Positions 57,888-64,000 of a stretch of 64,000 bases of DNA are shown piece by piece. The notes below the pieces were generated by a model. The model ran no database searches. It worked only from the letters and a program-made list of their open reading frames with translations, and was not told the DNA's origin. A program made the translations under genes and the position numbers. Each line of letters starts with the position of its first letter. Position 1 is the first letter of the stretch. Source of the stretch: Chrysomallon squamiferum (taxonomy: Eukaryota > Mollusca > Gastropoda > Neomphalida > Peltospiridae); assembly GCA_012295275.1 (NCBI GenBank), contig CM022668.1, forward strand, positions 11,201,522-11,265,521. Direction: 5' to 3'.

Positions 57888-58026
57888 CTCAGCTATGTGA
57901 ATGTTAGGAAGAACAGTTTGTAGTCGTCTGACGTTGTTGAATATTTCAACTCGTTTATCAGTGAATACTGAACTCATGATGTTGTTGATGATGCACAGTG
58001 AAACGCCTTGTTTCGTCTCTGATTCC
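57888..58026 (-). CDS. receptor phosphatase exon X7, D2 P-loop region
   Basis: Acceptor ttctttgacag, donor GTTTGT; 139 nt. It encodes EESETKQGVSLCIINNIMSS and RVEIFNNVRRLQTVLPNIH. The position of the signature HCxxGxGR(S/T)G holds no Cys or Arg. Confidence 0.85.
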
Positions 58027-60595
58027 CTGTCAAAGAAAATATGTGAAATATAGTATGTGTGTCTGTCTGTCTGACTCTCCAAACGTTTTAGCATATGCAT
58101 GAAAGAAATACTAATAGATTAACACTTGCTGAAATCAAATAATGTTACACTATTTAGTGTTCTCGATTGTGTTATTTAATTATATATATGGATTCATACA
58201 TTCATACATACATATGTATATATATGTATGCATGTGCATGTATGTGTATATATAATATATGTATGTATGTATGTATGTAGAGGTACAAATATATAAAAGA
58301 AGATACTTCTGTATTTGTTATATGGACAATATATACCTCCATATATTTTCTTTGACATTATCACTTACTCAAACACAACGGTGATAGGGTGAAATTTTAG
58401 TTTTGTCTGTCGGTCCATCAGTTGTTCTGTCAGAGTTATTAAATATCCCATTGCAGCAGAAGTGTCCCTTGCACTGGTCCAAGACTGGACCCAGAAACTG
58501 ACCACTTCCTTCTTGATAGGACTCTCCTAAATAAATAAAACAAAATAAAACAAAATACAATAAAATACAATACAATACAATACGATACAAAACAATACAA
58601 TACAATCAATAAGGATTACTGCTATAGCACCACTACTTCTATTACTATCGCTACTTCTACAACTACTACTACTACCACTACCACAGCTACTACTAAGGTA
58701 TTGCTATACTACTACTATTACATTATATTGATATATATTTTTTCTTTCTATTTTCAACTGTCTATTTTCTTATCTCATCTTACATATTTTGATTTATGCT
58801 CAGGAGAGATACACGTATTTTCATTGCTGAATAAAATATTAGTTTCTCAAAGCAATCTTCGTCTGCAGAATAAAGACGGGTATGTGGGGAAATCTTTGAT
58901 TACAGGAGATAGAGTGATTGATTTGCCCGGAATTTTGAATGGATGAAACACAGAAATACCGATTTTTCATTTGTTTTCCCACTGTTTTTTGGCCTAATAA
59001 GAATCTTCCCTAGCGTTTTTGAATCTTTCGCTGACGAATCAAAATCAAAACAGGAAACAATTCACAGAAATGACTTGGGAGCTTTACCTTGCTTTCCAGT
59101 TTCAGAGTACGTAGAGTTATCTCCTTGGTGATGCTGGTTTCGTTAATGGTTGTTATGGTGATGTTGCCATAGGTACGAGACTGGCTCACTGGTGGAATGA
59201 AGTTGACATTGCTCTGCAAAGAAATATATATATATTTTATATGAAACAGATATAAGGTTGATCAAACGTACTTCGTATGCCGTTAAAGGGATGACAATGA
59301 AACAAATAAACGAGAAAAGAAGCCTTTTGCCGTCATTGCATGAAATACTTTTTTTACCACTGAAAGCAAGGAATCTTTTTGTTTTCCTCAGGTAGGAAAT
59401 CAGTGAAAGTGGATTAAGATATAACAGTCGGGAGATACAGTTTGGAACGGGAAATAGCCCAATAGATTCATATCAATCAGTTATATAACTACTTTTCTAT
59501 AAGACAAAGTAATCTTAATTACAGGAACTGTGTCAAATAGAATTGAAACATTTTGTTTTCATTATCTTTATATATTGTGTGTAACCTCTGTTTATGTTTT
59601 CACAGTTTTGTTTTCTAAATCATTTATTATATTTATACACGATTTAGAAAACACACACATACTCATATACCTAGAGACAAACATATATATAGATTTTTAA
59701 ACTTTATATGTGATTTTTGTTTGTAAAGTAAATTCCACATAGTTAATATCTGGAGCCTATTCATACACATATAAAACACACTGAATGCAAAACAAAAATA
59801 AAAGATGATATACTAAGCTAAATAAAGTAATAGTGTTATGTATGTGTGTTTATAAATTGTTTGTGTGTTTATGAGCGGGAGAAATTGTGTATTACAAATT
59901 GTATATTAGTAGTTGTTTTCAAATGTTAATGTACTCATATATGTGTCTGTACATGCCTTTGTGTACACTTTTATATCATCTAATTATAATAATGTAACTA
60001 ATATCCGTCACAATACAATTCATAATTTTATTAATGTAATAGGTAATTGTAAGAATGTAATTATTGGCTGTAATAATGAAATTAATTGCAATAATGTTAT
60101 TAATGACTGTAGCAATGTGATTAATAATTGCAATAACATCATTAATAAAAGTAATAATGTATTTAATAGTTATAATAATGAAATCAGTAATTGCAATAAT
60201 GTAATTAATAAAAAATACTCATATATTTAATAATTGTAATACTGTAATTAATGATTGTAATAATGTAATTAATGATTGTAATAATGTAATTAATGATTGT
60301 AATAATGTAATTAATGATTGTAATAATGTAATTAGTGACTGACCTCGTGACCCAGTATTATCAGTGTCAGTGAATCGTTTTCTGTTATCAGCTTCCAAAG
60401 CAGATTCTCGGTTCTGTTTGGCGTGTAGACCAGCAAATATCCTGTCTTGAGCAGACTCGACTAGAAACACAATTTTATTTGTACAAGAAAAATGACAACA
60501 TATCCTACGATCTCTTTTACATAATAGAAACTGATAGAACAATGATCATATCATACTTACAAACATGTGTGAATATTTATACATTCATATATACA

Positions 60596-60628
<33 letters not shown>

Positions 60629-61297
60629 TTATATATATTCATAATTACATATCTTTATAAATACATACACATATTTACACACACACACACATATATATAT
60701 ATATGTATACCTTTTTGAGGCATTGCATCTGCAGTGTATTGAATTTATTAGCTACTGACTCATAAACTCTATACTTATGCATACCTATCCATTTATCCAT
60801 TCCACTATTTATCTTCTACGATAAACAAAAGTTTTACTTACAGGAGCACCAACCACGAACAAATCCTCTCTCCCGTCCACCCACAGTCTGTTATTTAATA
60901 ACTTTCCTGATATATAAAATAAAATAATTATAAAACAGCTCATTATATCAGATATTACATTTCCTTAACTTTCAGAAACATCTATTTTATTTCATTATTT
61001 CTCAGACAGTCTATGTCTTTCCATCCTTGATATTTTAATCTCAAGTTTTAATTTACTCTTTTTAAACACTTCATTTTATTACTTTTATTTGTCACTTGGT
61101 TCGTCGTCTTCTTCTTCTTCTTCTTCTTCTTATTATTATTATTGTTTTTGTTGTTATTGTTATTGTTGCTGTTATTATCGATATTGTTATTGTTTTCTGT
61201 CTTTCATTTGTTTCTTTCAATCTTTTTATCTTTTTTCTTTCTCCCTTTCGTTCTTCGTTCAAACCGAAAGACAAAAATAAAGATCGCAAAAAGGGAG

Positions 61298-61355
<58 letters not shown>

Positions 61356-61791
61356 AGAAAATAATGAAGAATAATTAAATAATTTTAAAAAAAGTCAAAA
61401 TGAACACAGAAAATAAAAATAGAGACAAACCAAAGCAAAAATATACCCATCCCAACAAAATACAACCCCACAAACAAAGAAAAAAGAATTAAAAAAATAA
61501 ATATCTATGTATAATCGGAGAAAATGAAAAACGAACATCAGTAAAAAGAAAATGAAAAAGAAATAATAATAAAAGAAAAGTTAACAACAATAATAACAAC
61601 TGCGTGAAAGATAAAAATAATTCAGCAGCAAAACAGAACAAGAACAAAACGAAGATTAAGAGAAACCAGAAATACAAAGAACGTAAAAGACAACAAACAA
61701 TGACAGTTGCTATATTTACAACTTGAAAATACAGAGATCAATAAACATATAATTACCTGCACGAGAAGTGTCTGTAGTTGCAATTATCTAC

Positions 61792-61836
<45 letters not shown>

Positions 61837-61916
61837 GATGATAATGATAATGGTGATGATGATCGTGATGATGATTATGCCACTCATAACGACACAAACA
61901 ATAATGATGATAAATC

Positions 61917-61961
<45 letters not shown>

Positions 61962-64000
61962 CATATATATATATATACTTATATGTGTGTGTGTGAGCGT
62001 TTGTGTATGTGTCAATATATATGTATATATTCATGCTTCAGTGTACTATTAGTAATTATAATTTATAAACACAATATCAGTCAAAAAGTTATAAAATAAA
62101 TTACTTTCACAACCTCAATCAGTTATTTTTACATCATGCATTTATCATCAAGATAACATTTTAATCTTTTTTTCATTTCAATCTGAAATCTACATCAATA
62201 TAACTTTATAATATTTTATTTATTTCAGACTGAAATCTCAGTACCTGAGCTAGCTGCCTGACAGTCTTCTTGCCCATAAGTAATGAAGATTTGTCTTTAG
62301 AATATCTTTCTACGTAGTCAGAAACAGACATACTGGTCAGTCCGTACTTGACAATCTCAACCATCACATTGAATATGTGTTCATACTGACTCTGTAGTGA
62401 AATTAATAAGTTAGTTTTAATTTATAATTAGTTCACAGTAACTGAATATGTGTTCATACTGACTCTGTAGTGAAATTAATAAGTTAGTTTAATTTATAAT
62501 TAGTTCACTGTAATTGAATATGCGTTCATATTGACTCTGTAGTGAAATTAATAAGTTAGTTTAATTTATAATTAGTTCACAGTAATTGAATATGCGTTCA
62601 TATTGACTCTGTAGTGAAATTAATAAGTTAGTTTAATTTATAATTAGTTCACTGTAATTGAATATGCGTTCATACTGACTCTGTAGTGAAATTAATAAGT
62701 TAGTTTAATTTATAATTAGTTCACTGTAATTGAATATGCGTTCATATTGACTCTGTAGTGAAATTAATAAGTTAGTTTAATTTATAATTAGTTCACAGTA
62801 ATTGAATATGCGTTCATATTGACTCTGTAGTGAAATTAATAAGTTAGTTTAATTTATAATTAGTTCACTGTAATTGAATATGCGTTCATACTGACTCTGT
62901 AGTGAAATTAATAAGTTAGTTTAATTTATAATTAGTTCACAGTAATTGAATATGCGTTCATATTGACTCTGTAGTGAAATTAATAAGTTAGTTTAATTTA
63001 TAATTAGTTCACAGTAATTGATAAACAAAAATTGGATCTGTTGCTCACTCTCTCTCGTTCATTCATTCACTATTTGACTCATTGTCTCATTCATTCACTC
63101 ACTCAATAACTCAGTCCCTCATTCCCTCATTCACTCTCTCACTCATTCAAAATTATGTATTCTTGTTTGTTTACTTACATTCTGACATTTATACAACACA
63201 TTTGAGGTACAGTGTATAAGATAATGAAAGAACTAACAAGTGTTATGGTAGTACTTAGTCTAGAAAAATAATAAACATCAAATATTTTTACATACAGAGA
63301 AATGGGGCGGTACTGATTCGACAGTCAAACTGTAATAATCGTAACACAATATTGGATTTAAACAGTTTGTAACAAGATGCTTTAAATGAGTTTGGCTTAT
63401 TACTACTGAGTGTTTGTAACACATTTATCGTGTAATACATTTACATGTGTCACTGGTTGTTCTCTGTCTCCAAATATTACTGCTAACAGTTCCGTCAGAA
63501 GAATGTTTAGTAAATCACGCAGTCTTCTTCTCAATCAGACTGATAAAACAATCAAACAACCAGTCTCTGAACCATCCATTCAACCTACAGAACATGCTAA
63601 TAAGGGAAGACTCAAGTCAGTAGCCAAACAGTGACTCAGACTTCAGTCAACCAATTAGTCGACAGTACAAACAGTCAAGCAACCAACCAAAGGAATCAAT
63701 CACTCACCCTTCAAAGAGTCTAACCTAGCAACCAAACATCTGTAAACCACTTAGACAACCAAACATCAGTAAACCACGTAGACAACCAAACATCAGTAAA
63801 CCACTTAGACAACCAAACATCCACCAACGAAAGGAACAACGATTAAAAAAAATAATAATAAAACAAAAATTTCACAATCAGTTCGCCAGCCAGTTGTGTG
63901 ACCAATCAACAACAAGCGAGTCACAACTTACTCAGTCACTCACTCTAACTTACATGAGTCTGCACCATGTTTTTTCTTTGCTCTCTGATTCTTGTCATAA
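57888..64000 (-). CDS. receptor-type protein tyrosine phosphatase, D1 end and diverged D2, partial
   Basis: Eight minus-strand exons with matching phases (63954-64000 and beyond, 62391-62245, 61787-61757, 60906-60842, 60460-60344, 59213-59088, 58526-58369, 58026-57888). The first two join to IREQRKNMVQTH-SQYEHIF, the hallmark C-terminal end of an active PTP domain (RxQRxNMVQTxxQY), i.e. D1. Then comes a second PTP fold: NNRLWVDGREDLFVVGAP, KTGYLLVYTPNRTENLLWKL (cf. YIVTQAPLPNTVEDFWRM), TYGNITIT, VVSFWVQSW, HPITVVFEE and RVEIFNNVRRLQTVLPNI (cf. DVFxxVxxLRxxRPNM). In this D2 the WPD loop reads WTS and the C-x5-R loop is replaced by FEESETKQG, so it should be catalytically dead. The ectodomain, membrane segment and most of D1 lie beyond the right edge. 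The subtype was not assigned. Confidence 0.85.
58369..58526 (-). CDS. receptor phosphatase exon X6, D2 WPD region
   Basis: Acceptor tttatttag, donor GTAAGTG; 158 nt. It encodes KKEVVSFWVQSWTSARDTSA and ends FHPITVVFE; W-T-S stands where active domains have W-P-D. Confidence 0.83.
59088..59213 (-). CDS. receptor phosphatase exon X5
   Basis: Acceptor tttctttgcag, donor GTAAAG; 126 nt, phase 0. It encodes SNVNFIPPVSQSRTYGNITI and a Thr-rich strand, matching the YWP...YGxIxV part of PTP domains. Confidence 0.82.
60220..60336. repeat. 22-bp tandem repeat beside the X4 donor
   Basis: About five copies of gtaattaatgattgtaataat abut the donor of exon X4. In sense orientation the junction GTCAGTCACTAATTAC resembles the repeated ACAATCATTAATTAC. 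Confidence 0.85.
60344..60460 (-). CDS. receptor phosphatase exon X4
   Basis: Acceptor tgtgtttctag, donor GTCAGT; 117 nt, phase 0. The correct frame reads SSLLKTGYLLVYTPNRTENL and LWKLITENDSLTLIILGHE. Other frames over these bases are open but lack family similarity. Confidence 0.85.
60842..60906 (-). CDS. receptor phosphatase exon X3
   Basis: Acceptor tatatatcag, donor GTAAGT; 65 nt. It encodes GKLLNNRLWVDGREDLFVVG and AP; NNR is in the place of the PTP KNR motif. Confidence 0.8.
61289..61353. repeat. (AAT)n microsatellite
   Basis: About twenty aat triplets in the intron between X2 and X3. Confidence 0.97.
61757..61787 (-). CDS. receptor phosphatase micro-exon X2 (31 nt)
   Basis: Between an acceptor formed by an ATT microsatellite (attattgtag) and donor GTAATT lie 31 open bases encoding IIATTDTSRA, whose phases fit X1 and X3 exactly. 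A second acceptor-like AG inside it (actacag) would give a 15-nt version, but that shifts the phase. Confidence 0.6.
61789..61834. repeat. (AAT)n microsatellite forming the X2 acceptor tract
   Basis: In gene sense this ATT run sits directly at the acceptor of micro-exon X2 in place of a normal pyrimidine tract. Confidence 0.95.
61919..61956. repeat. (CT)n microsatellite
   Basis: A CT run followed by TA and GT dinucleotides. Confidence 0.97.
62245..62391 (-). CDS. receptor phosphatase exon X1, end of D1 and linker
   Basis: Acceptor tttcactacag, donor GTACTG; 147 nt, phase 0. It encodes SQYEHIFNVMVEIVKYGLTS and the D1-D2 linker to VRQLAQ. QYEHIF is the conserved last helix of a PTP domain. 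Confidence 0.88.
62392..63020 (-). repeat. 72-bp minisatellite carrying eight copies of the X1 acceptor
   Basis: Eight near-identical 72-bp copies lie upstream, in gene sense, of exon X1. Each contains the acceptor tttcactacag followed by ~24 exon-like bases (AGTCAGTATGAACRCATATT plus CAAT), then AT-rich intron sequence. Splicing to any copy would keep eight X1-like codons and then hit a stop about 15 codons in. Confidence 0.95.
63050..63150. repeat. degenerate CATT/CACT repeat
   Basis: Imperfect cattcactca units in the intron upstream of X1. Confidence 0.75.
63730..63821. repeat. 27-bp tandem repeat, about 3.5 copies
   Basis: The unit aaccaaacatcagtaaacca plus cttagac repeats with a 27-base period. 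Confidence 0.92.
63954..64000 (-). CDS. receptor phosphatase exon X0, D1 C-terminal helix (continues past the right edge)
   Basis: Reads MTRIREQRKNMVQTH in phase 0 up to donor GTAAGT. The QRKNMVQT block is a highly conserved PTP-domain motif just before the last helix. Confidence 0.85.

Noticed and set aside
58369-58605. Minus-strand Cys-rich frame (GPVLDQCKGHFCCNG) as an extracellular domain
   Set aside because: It is an out-of-phase reading of exon X6. The in-phase reading gives the PTP WPD region.
58701-59131. Plus-strand frames containing NLRLQNKDGYVGKSLITGD and the following reading frame
   Set aside because: Less repetitive than most, but no recognisable family, no clear splice structure, and located within introns of the minus-strand phosphatase gene.
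60219-60542. Minus-strand frame containing ESAQDRIFAGLHAKQNRESA as the coding frame
   Set aside because: Splice phases from the neighbouring exons select a different frame (KTGYLLVYTPNRTENL), which matches the PTP fold. The other frame shows no family similarity.
62392-63020. CRISPR-like array (regular repeats)
   Set aside because: The 72-bp units are contiguous with no unique spacers and the context is a eukaryotic intron.
57888-64000. Calcium channel alpha-2/delta or CACHD1 identity for the right-hand gene
   Set aside because: Based only on out-of-phase frames. Correct splicing gives NMVQT-QYEHIF and a D2 fold of a receptor phosphatase.

Overview
This is a strongly AT-rich stretch of animal nuclear DNA. 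Genes are split by many GT-AG introns, microsatellites are dense, and the telomere-type hexamer CCCTAA occurs in interspersed blocks. The gene set (RALBP1, CASD1, a receptor tyrosine phosphatase and a Spatzle-like cystine-knot cytokine) with a TTAGGG-type repeat fits an invertebrate, most likely a lophotrochozoan such as a mollusc or annelid. The species cannot be fixed from the sequence. No bacterial features, CRISPR array, rRNA or tRNA were recognised.

Layout. (1) 907-5561, minus strand: 5' half of a RalA-binding protein 1 (RLIP76/RALBP1) gene, six coding exons with consistent phases, running off the left edge inside the RhoGAP domain. (2) 5562-12193: intergenic DNA with microsatellites, a 90-bp duplication and one copy of a dispersed ~80-bp repeat. 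(3) 13119-15434, plus strand (possibly from 12194): a small four-exon gene for a secreted or membrane-anchored Spatzle/neurotrophin-type cystine-knot precursor of 234 residues with a furin-like RPKR site. (4) 17416-36674, plus strand: a complete 21-exon CASD1 gene (sialic acid 9-O-acetyltransferase, 795 residues) with GDS and DGLH catalytic motifs. Its introns hold a 1.96-kb terminal-inverted-repeat element with a 7-bp target duplication, a 754-bp Tigger/pogo-type element, and a candidate 66-bp in-frame cassette exon. (5) 40313-40540: a truncated second Tigger-type copy abutting (6) 40551-56300: a ~15.7-kb satellite in which ~170-185-bp units of three types (A-B-C, ~540-bp higher-order period) alternate with short CCCTAA runs. 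It ends at (7) a 200-N scaffold gap (56301-56500). (8) 57888-64000, minus strand: eight exons of a receptor-type tyrosine phosphatase covering the end of catalytic domain D1 and a very diverged, predicted dead D2. The 5' part lies beyond the right edge and the last exon was not found.

The most unusual pattern is that tandem repeats often start exactly at exon-intron junctions and carry copies of the donor or acceptor plus a little exon sequence. This is seen most clearly at the first RALBP1 coding exon, at CASD1 exons 15, 17 and 18 and at phosphatase exon X1, and less clearly at CASD1 exons 3, 9 and 14, phosphatase exon X4 and the Spatzle-like gene, so it affects unrelated genes on both strands. 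The genes do not form an operon or shared pathway; they are simply neighbours, and linkage of the phosphatase gene to the rest depends on the scaffold join across the gap.
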